From contig JBBSET010000019.1 in NCBI GenBank assembly GCA_038239485.1, forward strand, positions 1 through 55,778: 55,778 nt of DNA. Reading direction: 5' to 3'. Shown piece by piece: positions 40,470-48,640 of the stretch (within the stretch, counting starts at the first letter, position 1; every line of letters begins with the position of its first letter). The notes below the pieces were generated by a model. That model made no database searches. It was not told where the DNA came from and worked only from the letters and a program-made list of their open reading frames with translations. The translations under genes and the position numbers were made by a program. This DNA comes from DASQEH01 sp038239485. Lineage in GTDB: Bacteria; Actinomycetota; Actinomycetes; Propionibacteriales; Nocardioidaceae.

Positions 40470-42797
40470 GTGACTGAGCCTGACCGTCGCATCCTGCCGC
40501 TGCAGCCGCAACGCGTCGATGCGGACGACGAGATGTCACCGGTCGCGCCCGTCAGCGCGCCCGCCGGCGCTCCGAACGTCCTGCTCGTCCTGATCGACGA
40601 CATGGGCTTCGCCGCGTCCAGCCCCTTCGGCGGTCCGTGCTTCATGGCCACCGCACGACGGCTCGCCGACGAGGGGCTGCGCTACAACCGGTTCCACGTG
40701 ACCGCGCTGTGCTCACCGACCCGCCAGGCGCTGATGACCGGACGCAACCACCACTCGGTCGGCATGGGCGTCACCACGGAGATGTCGACGCCGCCGCCCG
40801 GCTACACCGGCTATCGACCCGCGAGTGCCGCGACCTTGGCCCAGACGTTGAGCGGCAACGGCTACAGCACGGCCGCGTTCGGCAAGTGGCACCAGACGCC
40901 GCCGGTGGAGATCAGCGCGGCCGGGCCGTTCAACCGCTGGCCGACGGGGGAGGGCTTCGACCGCTTCTACGGCTTCATGGGCGCGGAGATGAACCACTGG
41001 TACCCGCAGCTCTTCGACGGCACCACCCCGGTCGAGCCGACCCGGCGACCCGAGGACGGGTACCACCTGTCGGAGGACCTCGTCAACCATGCGATCGACT
41101 GGATCGCGATGCAGCAGACGCTCACGTCGGACCGCCCGTTCTTCGCCTATGTGGCCTTCGGTGCCACCCATGCGCCCTTCCACGTCGCGCCCGAGTGGAC
41201 GACCCGGTACCACGGTGCCTTCGACGAAGGGTGGGACCTGCAGCGCGAGGAGACCCTCGTCCGGCAGCGAGCACTCGGGATCGTGCCGGATCAGACCGTG
41301 CTGTCCCCATGGGCGGCGGGGGTCCCGCACTGGGACTCACTCGACGAGACCGAGCGTCGGGTCGCGGCCCGGTTCATGGAGACATACGCCGGGTTCGCCG
41401 ACCACACCGATGCGCAGGTCGGGCGGCTGGTCGACACGCTGGAGGCGCGGGGCATCCTCGACGACACCCTGGTGATCTACCTGCTCGGGGACAACGGGGC
41501 TTCCGGTGAGGGGGGTATCGAGGGCACCTTCCACGAGCATCTGCTGGGGCACGGGCTCGCTGACGACACCGCCTCGATGGCCGAGCACCTGGACGAGCTG
41601 GGCACGGCCAGCACCTACGCCATCTATCCGGTGGGTTGGGCGCTGGCGATGAACACGCCGTACCAGTGGACCAAGCAGGTCGCCTCCCACTTCGGCGGAA
41701 CCCGCGACGGCATGATCGTCCGTTGGGGCGAGCGGATTCGGAACGCTGGGGAGATCCGCGAGCAGTTCCACCACGTCATCGACATCGTCCCGACCATTCT
41801 CGAGGCGGCGGGCATCCCTCATCCCACCCTCGTGGGCGGGGTCGCTCAGCAAGACATCGAGGGAACGAGCCTGCTCTACACGTTCGACGACGCCGACGCG
41901 CCGGACCGCCGGACCCGCCAGTACTTCGAGATGATCGGCAACCGGGGCATCTACGACGACGGTTGGACTGCGGTCACCCGGCACGGGGTGCCCTGGATCA
42001 TGGTGCCGCAGGGAGACCGCCCGTTCGGCGACGACGTCTGGGAGCTGTACGACATCGGCTCCGACTGGAGCCAGGCACACGACATCGCCGCCGAGCAGCC
42101 CGACAAGCTCGCCGAGCTGCAGCAGCTGTTCGATGTGGAGGCCGGCCGCTACCAGGTGTACCCGCTGGACGACCGGGTCACCGAGCGGGAGAACCCGGCC
42201 GTCGCCGGGCGCCTCGATCTCAACGAGGGGCGGACCCGGGTGACCTTCGGACCGCACATGGGCCGTTTCACCGAGGAGACGGCACCCAACGTCAAGAACC
42301 GCTCCCACCGCATCACCGCCAAGATCGAGTCGGCGAGCGACCACGACACGGGCGTCATCATCGCGCAAGGCGGCCGCTTCGGCGGCTGGTCGCTCTTCGT
42401 CACCTCTGGCCGGCTCGCCTACGCCTACAACCGGTACGGACGCGACCTCACCACGGTGCGGTCATCGGGCCTGTTGAGCCAAGGCCCACACACCGTCGCC
42501 ATGGACTTCCGGTATGACGGTGGGCCTCCGGGCAGTGGTGCCGAGGTCGCGCTCCTGGTCGACGACGTCGAGGTGGGGACCGGGCGGCTCGATGCGACGA
42601 CGGCGTTCTACTTCTCCTTCGACGAGACGCTCAACGTCGGCGTCGACCGCGGCACCCCGGTCACCCCCGACTACGCGGCCGTCGACAACGCTTTCGTGGG
42701 TGGTATCTATGAGGTACGGATGGACCTGGGGACGCTGTCGCTCGACCAGCAACCGACAGAGGAGCAGCTGCAGCGCGCCAACCTCACGCACCAATGA
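40470..42797 (+). CDS. Arylsulfatase-type sulfatase, large form
   Basis: A 775-residue sulfatase. The formylglycine site is C81 in TALCSPTRQALMTGRN (C-x-P-x-R). Calcium-binding D43/D44 (LIDDMG), FGKWHQ and YLLGDNGASGEGG supply the other active-site residues. The part after about 560 (HRITAKIESASDHDTG, WSLFVTSGRLAYAYNRYG) is the beta-rich C-terminal domain of large arylsulfatases. No signal peptide, so it is cytosolic. A formylglycine-generating enzyme is needed to mature C81 but is not in the window. It starts at GTG 40470, 19 bases after the ATPase gene, so it probably belongs to the transporter operon and removes sulfate from the imported compound. Confidence 0.88.
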   Translation: MTEPDRRILPLQPQRVDADDEMSPVAPVSAPAGAPNVLLVLIDDMGFAASSPFGGPCFMATARRLADEGLRYNRFHVTALCSPTRQALMTGRNHHSVGMGVTTEMSTPPPGYTGYRPASAATLAQTLSGNGYSTAAFGKWHQTPPVEISAAGPFNRWPTGEGFDRFYGFMGAEMNHWYPQLFDGTTPVEPTRRPEDGYHLSEDLVNHAIDWIAMQQTLTSDRPFFAYVAFGATHAPFHVAPEWTTRYHGAFDEGWDLQREETLVRQRALGIVPDQTVLSPWAAGVPHWDSLDETERRVAARFMETYAGFADHTDAQVGRLVDTLEARGILDDTLVIYLLGDNGASGEGGIEGTFHEHLLGHGLADDTASMAEHLDELGTASTYAIYPVGWALAMNTPYQWTKQVASHFGGTRDGMIVRWGERIRNAGEIREQFHHVIDIVPTILEAAGIPHPTLVGGVAQQDIEGTSLLYTFDDADAPDRRTRQYFEMIGNRGIYDDGWTAVTRHGVPWIMVPQGDRPFGDDVWELYDIGSDWSQAHDIAAEQPDKLAELQQLFDVEAGRYQVYPLDDRVTERENPAVAGRLDLNEGRTRVTFGPHMGRFTEETAPNVKNRSHRITAKIESASDHDTGVIIAQGGRFGGWSLFVTSGRLAYAYNRYGRDLTTVRSSGLLSQGPHTVAMDFRYDGGPPGSGAEVALLVDDVEVGTGRLDATTAFYFSFDETLNVGVDRGTPVTPDYAAVDNAFVGGIYEVRMDLGTLSLDQQPTEEQLQRANLTHQ

Positions 42798-42812
42798 TCG
42801 AAGGAGCGGGCC

Positions 42813-43520
42813 ATGAGCCCAGCGGAGACCGCCAAGCTGTCGGTCCGGGGCGAGGCCAGCCTGACCGTCGCCGCTGACTACGTCGACCTGTCCTGCTCGA
42901 TCATGCTGACTCGGCCGAGCAAGGCCGAGGCGCTGGCGGCCAGTGCCGAGGTCCAGCGGCTGCTGACCGCGGATCTGGACTCGATGGGTGGCTTACCGTT
43001 CACCGTCGAGAACAAGGACGCGCCGCTGACCTGGTCCTGGCACTCGGCTAACACCTGGCGGGAGCGAGGGCCAGACCTCGAGCCCCGCCAGCCCCACGAG
43101 GTCGACCGGGTCGTCTCGTCGGTCTCGGTGTCGGTCGTGCTCCGCGACCTCAGGCGGCTGGAAGCGCTGGGCGTGGCGCTGGGAGCTCAGGAGGATGTCG
43201 ACGTGCACGGGGTGCGCTGGCAGGTCGATGACGACAATCCGGCCTGGGGCCTCGTCAGGGCTGCCGCCATCCACGCCGCGATCCTCAAAGCCCGGGACTA
43301 CGCCTCGGCTCTGGGAGGCTCGCTCGAACGCCTTGACCACCTGGCCGATGCGGGCCTGCTCGGCGGTGCCGACGACCGTTGGGCCGCGCAAGCGATGAGT
43401 TCGGGGGGCCGACGCGATCGGGACGCCGACTCGCCAACTCTCGACCCGGTACCTCAGGATCTGACGGCGACGATCGACGCGCGGTTCGTGGCGTCGGTTG
43501 CCTCGCTCACGCCGGCCTGA
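42813..43520 (+). CDS. SIMPL-domain (DUF541) protein
   Basis: A 235-residue SIMPL-domain protein: KLSVRGEASLTVAADYVDLS at the start, RVVSSVSVSVVLRDLRRLEA in the middle and AAAIHAAILKARDYASALGG for the conserved helix. Most relatives are exported, but this copy has no signal peptide. Function unknown. The ATG at 42813 has AAGGAGCGGG before it and follows the sulfatase by 15 bases, so it is in the same operon. Confidence 0.85.
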   Translation: MSPAETAKLSVRGEASLTVAADYVDLSCSIMLTRPSKAEALAASAEVQRLLTADLDSMGGLPFTVENKDAPLTWSWHSANTWRERGPDLEPRQPHEVDRVVSSVSVSVVLRDLRRLEALGVALGAQEDVDVHGVRWQVDDDNPAWGLVRAAAIHAAILKARDYASALGGSLERLDHLADAGLLGGADDRWAAQAMSSGGRRDRDADSPTLDPVPQDLTATIDARFVASVASLTPA

Positions 43521-43598
43521 GACCAAGGAAGGCGCATCCGCGGCTGCCCGCAGCCCGACGGCCGTACCCCCCGCAGCGCGGCCAGGCTCGAAGGCTGA

Positions 43599-43617
43599 CA
43601 TAGTAAGGCTACTTTTG
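43599..43617. promoter_or_regulatory. TAAGGCTACTTTT element before the YkvA gene
   Basis: CATAGTAAGGCTACTTTT lies about 35-55 bases before the YkvA start. A very similar TAAGGCTGCTTTC is found at 54769-54781 between the kinase-like and MarR genes. Both also recall the centre of DtxR/IdeR iron boxes (TTAGGTTAGGCTAACCTAA), though the match is only about half of the positions. Its role is a guess. Confidence 0.35.
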
Positions 43618-43651
43618 CGGGCGAACGCCCGCGGTCGCTGGGGAGCTGACG

Positions 43652-44161
43652 ATGAGCGAGTCGGGCTGGACACCGTTGTTCCGGACCCCGAAGTCGACGG
43701 TCACCAAGGCGATGCGCAGCACCGCCTTCGCCCACTCTCGTGCCTGGGCGGGGGCAAACGCGGGCAATCCCGCGGCGCTGAGGCGCCTCTCAGACCTGGT
43801 CGAAGAGCTGGACTACGTCAACCCACCCCTGTGTACGATCTCGGACCGGGTATCAGCCGCGGTCCGGCTCGTCCGCGCCAGCGCCGACGGGATCGAGGTC
43901 GATACCCCGGTCGCCGTCGACGCGGCTCCGGTGACGGATCTGGAGCTGCCGCCGGCCGTCGAGCTCGTGGTCGCCGAGACCGCCGGAGACGCCGCCCGGC
44001 GACGACTGCTCATCGCCGCCCTGCACTACCTGATCACCCCTGACGACTTGGTGCCGGACTTCCGACCGGGCGGCTACATCGACGACGTGCTGTTGCTCAC
44101 CTGGGTGTTCGGGGCGGCCGCCCACGAGCTGGAGCCATTCCTGGACGAGCCGCCGATCTGA
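43652..44161 (+). CDS. YkvA-family (DUF1232) protein
   Basis: A 169-residue protein. The C-terminal half has ALHYLITPDDLVPDFRPGGY and IDDVLLLTWVFG, the DUF1232 motif (in most members ALxYLIxPxDLIPDxxPxxGxxDD). Members are small proteins of unknown function; this one has no clear membrane helix apart from VLLLTWVFGAAA. The ATG at 43652 has GGGGAGCTGACG before it. It converges with an aldo/keto reductase gene. Confidence 0.85.
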   Translation: MSESGWTPLFRTPKSTVTKAMRSTAFAHSRAWAGANAGNPAALRRLSDLVEELDYVNPPLCTISDRVSAAVRLVRASADGIEVDTPVAVDAAPVTDLELPPAVELVVAETAGDAARRRLLIAALHYLITPDDLVPDFRPGGYIDDVLLLTWVFGAAAHELEPFLDEPPI

Positions 44162-44208
44162 CTCACGTGCAGCAGGCGCGCCAGTCGGCTTGCGTACGCG
44201 GAGTGATG

Positions 44209-45075
44209 TCAGCCGCCGATCGCGTCGAGCTCGGCGGTCGCGTGAACAGGTAGGTCGAGCCCGGCGCCGGCGACGTTATCGCGCAGGTGAGCCACCGACG
44301 ACGTGCCCGGGATGAGCAGGATGTTCGGTGACCGCTGCAGCAGCCACGCGAGCGCGACCGCCAGCGGGGTCGACCCGAGCCGCGTCGCGACCCCGTTGAG
44401 GGCGTCTGACTGCAGTGGTGAGAACCCGCCGAGGGGGAAGTAGGGGACGTAGGCGATGCCTTGGGCGGCCAGCGAGTCGACCATGTCGTCGTCCACCCGA
44501 TGCGCGATGTTGTAGAAATTCTGCACACAGGCGACCGGCGCGATCGACTGTGCTTCGGCGACCTGCTCTGCGGTGACGGTGCTGACGCCGAGGTGCCGGA
44601 TCAGCCCCTGCTGCTGGAGCTCGACGAGCGCCTCGAACTGCTCCGCGATGGAGCCGGGCTCAGGCGCCTCGACGCCGCCGACACGGAGGTTCACGACGTC
44701 GAGCACGTCGAGTCCGAGATTCCGCAAGTTGTCGTGGACCTGGGCACGCAGCTCCGGCGGCGTCCGTGCGTGCGGCCAGCCGCCCTTGTCGTCGCGGCGC
44801 GCGCCCACCTTGGTCACGATGTGCAGCCCGTCGGGGTAGGGCGCGAGCGCCTCGCGGATGATCTCGTTCGTCACGTGCGGACCGTAGAAGTCTGCCGTGT
44901 CGATGTGCGTGATGCCGAGCCCGACCGCTGTGCGCAGGACGTCGATCGCGGCGTCGCGGTCCTTCGGCGGGCCGAAGATGCGGGGACCGGCGAGCTGCAT
45001 CGCCCCATAGCCGACGCGGGTGAGCTCGAGGTCACCGACGCGGTAGCTGCCGCCCGGGAGGTGGTGGGAGGTCAT
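44209..45075 (-). CDS. Aldo/keto reductase-family oxidoreductase
   Basis: A 288-residue TIM-barrel protein. Catalytic D and Y are in HIDTADFYGPH, K in IVTKVGARRDD; the catalytic histidine of the usual VQLH is replaced by arginine in VVNLRVGG, as in several actinobacterial members, so activity may differ. The cofactor end reads NILLIPGTSSVAHLRDN. The ATG at 45075 with AAGGACAAG before it is chosen over the upstream start at 45147. Confidence 0.88.
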   Translation of the reverse strand: MTSHHLPGGSYRVGDLELTRVGYGAMQLAGPRIFGPPKDRDAAIDVLRTAVGLGITHIDTADFYGPHVTNEIIREALAPYPDGLHIVTKVGARRDDKGGWPHARTPPELRAQVHDNLRNLGLDVLDVVNLRVGGVEAPEPGSIAEQFEALVELQQQGLIRHLGVSTVTAEQVAEAQSIAPVACVQNFYNIAHRVDDDMVDSLAAQGIAYVPYFPLGGFSPLQSDALNGVATRLGSTPLAVALAWLLQRSPNILLIPGTSSVAHLRDNVAGAGLDLPVHATAELDAIGG

Positions 45076-45205
45076 CTTGTCCTTCACTGCCGGCGGACAC
45101 TCGCCGCGAGCAGGCTCCATGATGCGTCGGGCCCAACCCGGCAGCAAAGGTGGAGGTCACGATGAGGGCAGGGCCCAGGTTCTGGGCCTCCGACCGGCGA
45201 CCGCG

Positions 45206-46027
45206 CTACCGTCCGATCGGCTGCATCCCGGTGGCGGGGCCGAGCTCGCGCAGATCGGCGAGCAGCCGCATCCCGAAGACGAGGGCAGCGACACCCGCGA
45301 CCAGCGCAGCGCTCAGCCATTGACCGGAGCCGTGCCCGGACGTCGTAACGACATCCTGGAGACCGAGAGCGAGCGTCCAGATGGCGGCCGCACCGAAGAT
45401 GGCGGCGGCCAGCGCGCTGCTCACCGGTGATGGCAGCGCCGACGGGCCGCGCCGACCTGCAGGCCGACGTCGCACCCAGCGGTAGGCGACGACGCAGATC
45501 ACGCCCAGCAGGCCGACCGCGATCCGGTAGAAGACGGTCTCAGCGGCCCAGTCCGAGACGGCGGCGTCCCGACAGGAGTGCGCAGCGGGGTCGGCGGCCA
45601 GCCAGCGCGCGCAGTCCGCCGCCGAGAGGTTCTGGCCGGGAGCAACGTCGACGAGCACCCGGGTCCCTGCGACGGCCCGGATGATGGCCGCGACCAGGCC
45701 GCTCGCGCCGACCGCGAGCGCGCCGATCCCACCCAGCAAGAGGGCGGAGAGCGCAGCTTGGCCGAGGACGGCTGGGATCGGCGTGAGCATGCGGGCCCCG
45801 TCGGCGCCGGCGACGTCGCCCGCGGACCCGAACCTGGCCACGGCAAGCCGTTCGGCCTCCTCCGGCGACAGCCCAGCGACGACGGCTGCGGCGGCATCGT
45901 CACGCAGGTGGGCCTCGGTCTCGGCCAGGAGGTGTCGCAGGTCGCGTGGCGGCCCTGACGCCATCCGTTGGACGAGTTGGTCCAGGTAGCCCTCGATGGG
46001 GCTGTCGCTGGCCTCGCCGTCGCTCAC
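45206..46027 (-). CDS. HAAS-type membrane protein paired with PadR
   Basis: A 273-residue protein. The first 75 residues are the permease-prefix/HAAS helix pair (IEGYLDQLVQRMASGPPRDLRHLLAETEAHL, in two halves, then GLSPEEAERLAVARFGSAGDV). After it come about five membrane helices. HAAS proteins act with PadR regulators; the target is not known. The GTG at 46027 overlaps the PadR stop (GTGA), which decides the start over the frame's upstream extension. Confidence 0.82.
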   Translation of the reverse strand: MSDGEASDSPIEGYLDQLVQRMASGPPRDLRHLLAETEAHLRDDAAAAVVAGLSPEEAERLAVARFGSAGDVAGADGARMLTPIPAVLGQAALSALLLGGIGALAVGASGLVAAIIRAVAGTRVLVDVAPGQNLSAADCARWLAADPAAHSCRDAAVSDWAAETVFYRIAVGLLGVICVVAYRWVRRRPAGRRGPSALPSPVSSALAAAIFGAAAIWTLALGLQDVVTTSGHGSGQWLSAALVAGVAALVFGMRLLADLRELGPATGMQPIGR

Positions 46028-46368
46028 GACACGCCCCGGGCAGCGGACGCGGCCGGTACCAGGAAGGCGTCGACGCATGAGACCAGCGCTCGCCAGTCCC
46101 GCCGCTCCGCCTGGAGAGCCTGCTCACCGCCGGAGGTCACCCGGTAGATGCGGCGGCGCCGACCCGACACCGGGCGCCATTCGCTGCTCATCAGACCAAG
46201 GTCCTCCAGTCGGTGCAGGGCTGGGTAGACCGTGCCCTCCTTCAGCGTCAGCAGCCCGTCACTGCCCTCCCGCAGCCGGGTGATGACCTCGTATCCATGA
46301 CCTGGTGACTGATGCACGACCGCCAGGAGCAGCAAGTCGAGATGGCCTTTGACTCGGTCGAGCTTCAT
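46024..46368 (-). CDS. PadR-family transcriptional regulator
   Basis: A 114-residue winged-helix regulator: KGHLDLLLLAVVHQSPGHGY, LLTLKEGTVYPALHRLEDLG and RRRRIYRVTSGGEQAL are the standard PadR blocks. Short PadR proteins usually repress their own operon. A perfect palindrome (46370-46384) lies 2 bases upstream of the ATG. The HAAS membrane gene overlaps its stop. Confidence 0.9.
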   Translation of the reverse strand: MKLDRVKGHLDLLLLAVVHQSPGHGYEVITRLREGSDGLLTLKEGTVYPALHRLEDLGLMSSEWRPVSGRRRRIYRVTSGGEQALQAERRDWRALVSCVDAFLVPAASAARGVS

Positions 46369-46369
46369 A

Positions 46370-46384
46370 CCTAGATACTCTAGG
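46370..46384. promoter_or_regulatory. Candidate PadR operator
   Basis: CCTAGA, TAC, TCTAGG is a perfect inverted repeat directly in front of the PadR ATG. Binding there would block initiation, fitting autorepression. The 6-bp arms with a 3-bp gap resemble other PadR operators in style. Confidence 0.55.
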
Positions 46385-46448
46385 CATACGGCTGTCCGGG
46401 AGTCAAGGAGGCGCTCGCTGCCGGATGGGCGTCGACGACCGGGCGAGG

Positions 46449-46545
46449 TCGCCGACCTCACGCCCGCGGGCATCGCGCTCGTGTCCTTCAGCGACCCGGA
46501 CGGAACGCACCCGCGAGCTGACCGTTGCGCTCCGGGCAGCTGGCA
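46449..46545 (+). pseudogene. Glyoxalase/VOC-domain tail, frameshifted
   Basis: One frame reads VADLTPAGIALVSFSDPDG and a neighbouring frame continues RELTVALRAAG; together they resemble the last strand of VOC proteins (FxDPDGxxLELTV). A small insertion breaks the frame after PDG. Nothing upstream is recognisable, so this is a short relic in the 230-base gap before the methyltransferase. Confidence 0.38.
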
Positions 46546-46615
46546 GCACACCACCTCCTCCACCCGCTCGACGCTGCGCTTGGCTGAGGCCCGAGCCGGG
46601 CAATAGGCTGCTGGG

Positions 46616-47260
46616 ATGGGGTTACGGGACCGAGTCCTTGCCGGTCTGGCCAAACAGCTCGGGCGGCCGGAGGGACCGCTGGGGCGCGTGGTCGCCGGGC
46701 GTCTCAACCGATTCAACCAGCAGACGGTCGCGGCTGCGGTGGCTGCGACGGACGTCGGCCCCGGACAGTCGGCTGCCGACATCGGCTTCGGCGGTGGTGT
46801 CGGCATCCCGCTCCTGCTCGACCGGGTCGGCGCCTCCGGGCACGTCGACGGGGTCGACCTGTCCGACACGATGGTGGGCTCCGCGAAACGGCGGTTCCGG
46901 GAGCAGGTCGACGACGGCTTGCTCACCCTGCAGACGGGATCCCTCGCCGCGCTGCCGCTGGACGACGCGTCGCTCGACGCCGCTATCACCGTCAACACCA
47001 TCTACTTCCTTGGCGACCTCGGGCCGGCGTTCGCAGAGCTCGCCCGCGTCCTGCGTCCCGGCGGGTACGTCGTCGTCGGAATGGGCGACCCGACGGCGAT
47101 GGCGAGGCTCCCTTTCACCCGCCACGGCTTCACCCTGCGGCCTGTCGAAGACGTGCAGGCCGCGCTCGTCGGGGCCGGCCTCGACGCCGTCAAACGACTT
47201 CGCGTCGGCGACGGGGACGATGCCTACCACCTGCTCGTGGCCGGACGAGCCGGCCGCTAG
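46616..47260 (+). CDS. Class I SAM-dependent methyltransferase
   Basis: A 214-residue methyltransferase. SAM-binding motif I is AADIGFGGGVGIPLLLDRVG (with F-G-G-G instead of G-C-G-T-G), motif II VDGVDLSDTMVGSA, then LPLDDASLDAAITVNTIYF and LARVLRPGGYVVVGMG. Substrate unknown. It starts at ATG 46616. It is followed after 49 bases by the serpin gene on the same strand. Confidence 0.88.
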   Translation: MGLRDRVLAGLAKQLGRPEGPLGRVVAGRLNRFNQQTVAAAVAATDVGPGQSAADIGFGGGVGIPLLLDRVGASGHVDGVDLSDTMVGSAKRRFREQVDDGLLTLQTGSLAALPLDDASLDAAITVNTIYFLGDLGPAFAELARVLRPGGYVVVGMGDPTAMARLPFTRHGFTLRPVEDVQAALVGAGLDAVKRLRVGDGDDAYHLLVAGRAGR

Positions 47261-47309
47261 TCCGTCTCCCGGCGGGGAACCGTGGCAGCGTCGAGCTCGT
47301 CAGACCGTC

Positions 47310-48620
47310 ATGTTGACGCGACGCGACGTCCTACGGTCCCTCGTCGGCGTGGGCGCGGTCTCGGCCGTCTACCCGTGGCTGACCGGCTGCGGCGAGAGCA
47401 ACCCAGCGGTGCACGGAGCACGTTCTGGGCTTGCCGCCGCCGACGTGGCCAGGCTCACCGGTTCGTCGGCATCCCAACCCGACGCCGTGCTGTCCGTGCA
47501 GGCACTCACCGCCGGCCTCTACCGCGGTCTGGCGGCCAAGCCGGGGAACCTGGTCTGCTCGCCGTACTCGGTCGCGGTCGCCCTGGCCATGACCCGCAAC
47601 GGCGCCCGCGGCGACACCGCGGCGCAGATGGACCACGTCCTCCATTGCGAGAACCTGCCCGCCTTCAACGCCGGGATGAACGCGCTGACCCAGCTGGTCG
47701 ACAGCCGCGCCGGGCAGCAGAAGCGGATCGACGGCAGCACGGCCGAGGTCTCCGTCGACCTGGCGAGCTCGCTGTGGGGCCAACACGGCACCAGCTGGCA
47801 GCCCGCCTTCCTGGACACCCTCGCGCGCTACTACGGGAGCGGGATGCGGCTGGTCGACTACGAGCATGACGCCTCCGCGGCGACCGACCTGATCAACAGG
47901 TGGACGGTGGAGCATACCGCCGGCCGCATCGAGAAGATCATCCCTCCAGGCGTGCTGGGCGAGCTGACCCGGCTGGTCCTGGTCAACGCCATCTACCTGA
48001 GGGCCCCGTGGGAGGAGCCGCTCGCCGTGTCGGGCACGAGGCCCGGACGGTTCCTCCGTCGTGACGGATCGAGCGTCCAGGCCGACATGATGCGGGGTTC
48101 GCTCAAGACAGCCGGCTATGCGAGCGGCTCGGGATGGCAGGCGGCCCGGCTCTCGTACGCCGGTCGTGGTGTGGCGATGACCGTCATCGTCCCCGATGGG
48201 TCCGGTCTCCACGACCTCGAGCAGTCTCTCGACGGGCCGAGGTTGACGACGATCCTGACCTCGGTCCGTCCGGCGCAGCTCCTGGAGGTGTCCCTGCCGA
48301 AGTGGAAGTTCCGCTTGGCGACGTCGCTCAACCCGATCCTGTCCGACCTCGGGATGCCCGTCGCGTTCACGCCAAAGGCCGACTTCAGCGCGATGACGCG
48401 ACAGCTGGACCTCTTCATCTCCGATGTGCTGCACGACGCCTTCATCGCCGTCGACGAGCACGGGACGGAGGCGGCCGCCGCCACCGCCGTCGTGATGGAC
48501 GAAAGCGCGGCTCCCCTCCCTGTCACGCTCGACGCCGACCGGGCGTTCCTCTTCGTCATCCACGACGTGGAGACCGCGACGCCGCTCTTCATCGGGCGCG
48601 TCGACGACCCGACGGCTTAG
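47310..48620 (+). CDS. Serpin, twin-arginine lipoprotein
   Basis: A 436-residue serpin. Residues 1-28 (MLTRRDVLRSLVGVG and onward to LTGCGES) combine a twin-arginine motif with a lipobox, so it is predicted to be a surface lipoprotein. The serpin core has NLVCSPYSVAVALAMTRNGA (helix B), RLVLVNAIYLRAPWEEPL and VSLPKWKFR. The hinge of the reactive loop is EHGTEAAAATAVVM, which keeps the small residues needed for loop insertion, so it should be inhibitory. Counting from the hinge, the scissile region falls near MDESAAP. Target protease unknown. The frame is open upstream, but the ATG at 47310 starts the signal. Confidence 0.9.
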   Translation: MLTRRDVLRSLVGVGAVSAVYPWLTGCGESNPAVHGARSGLAAADVARLTGSSASQPDAVLSVQALTAGLYRGLAAKPGNLVCSPYSVAVALAMTRNGARGDTAAQMDHVLHCENLPAFNAGMNALTQLVDSRAGQQKRIDGSTAEVSVDLASSLWGQHGTSWQPAFLDTLARYYGSGMRLVDYEHDASAATDLINRWTVEHTAGRIEKIIPPGVLGELTRLVLVNAIYLRAPWEEPLAVSGTRPGRFLRRDGSSVQADMMRGSLKTAGYASGSGWQAARLSYAGRGVAMTVIVPDGSGLHDLEQSLDGPRLTTILTSVRPAQLLEVSLPKWKFRLATSLNPILSDLGMPVAFTPKADFSAMTRQLDLFISDVLHDAFIAVDEHGTEAAAATAVVMDESAAPLPVTLDADRAFLFVIHDVETATPLFIGRVDDPTA

Positions 48621-48625
48621 CCGTC
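48611..48625. terminator. Stem-loop across the serpin stop codon
   Basis: GACGGC, TTA, GCCGTC forms a perfect 6-bp stem that contains the TAG. It lies between the serpin gene and the convergent membrane protein gene. No T-run. Confidence 0.38.
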
Positions 48626-48640
48626 AGAACCCGGGTCGGG

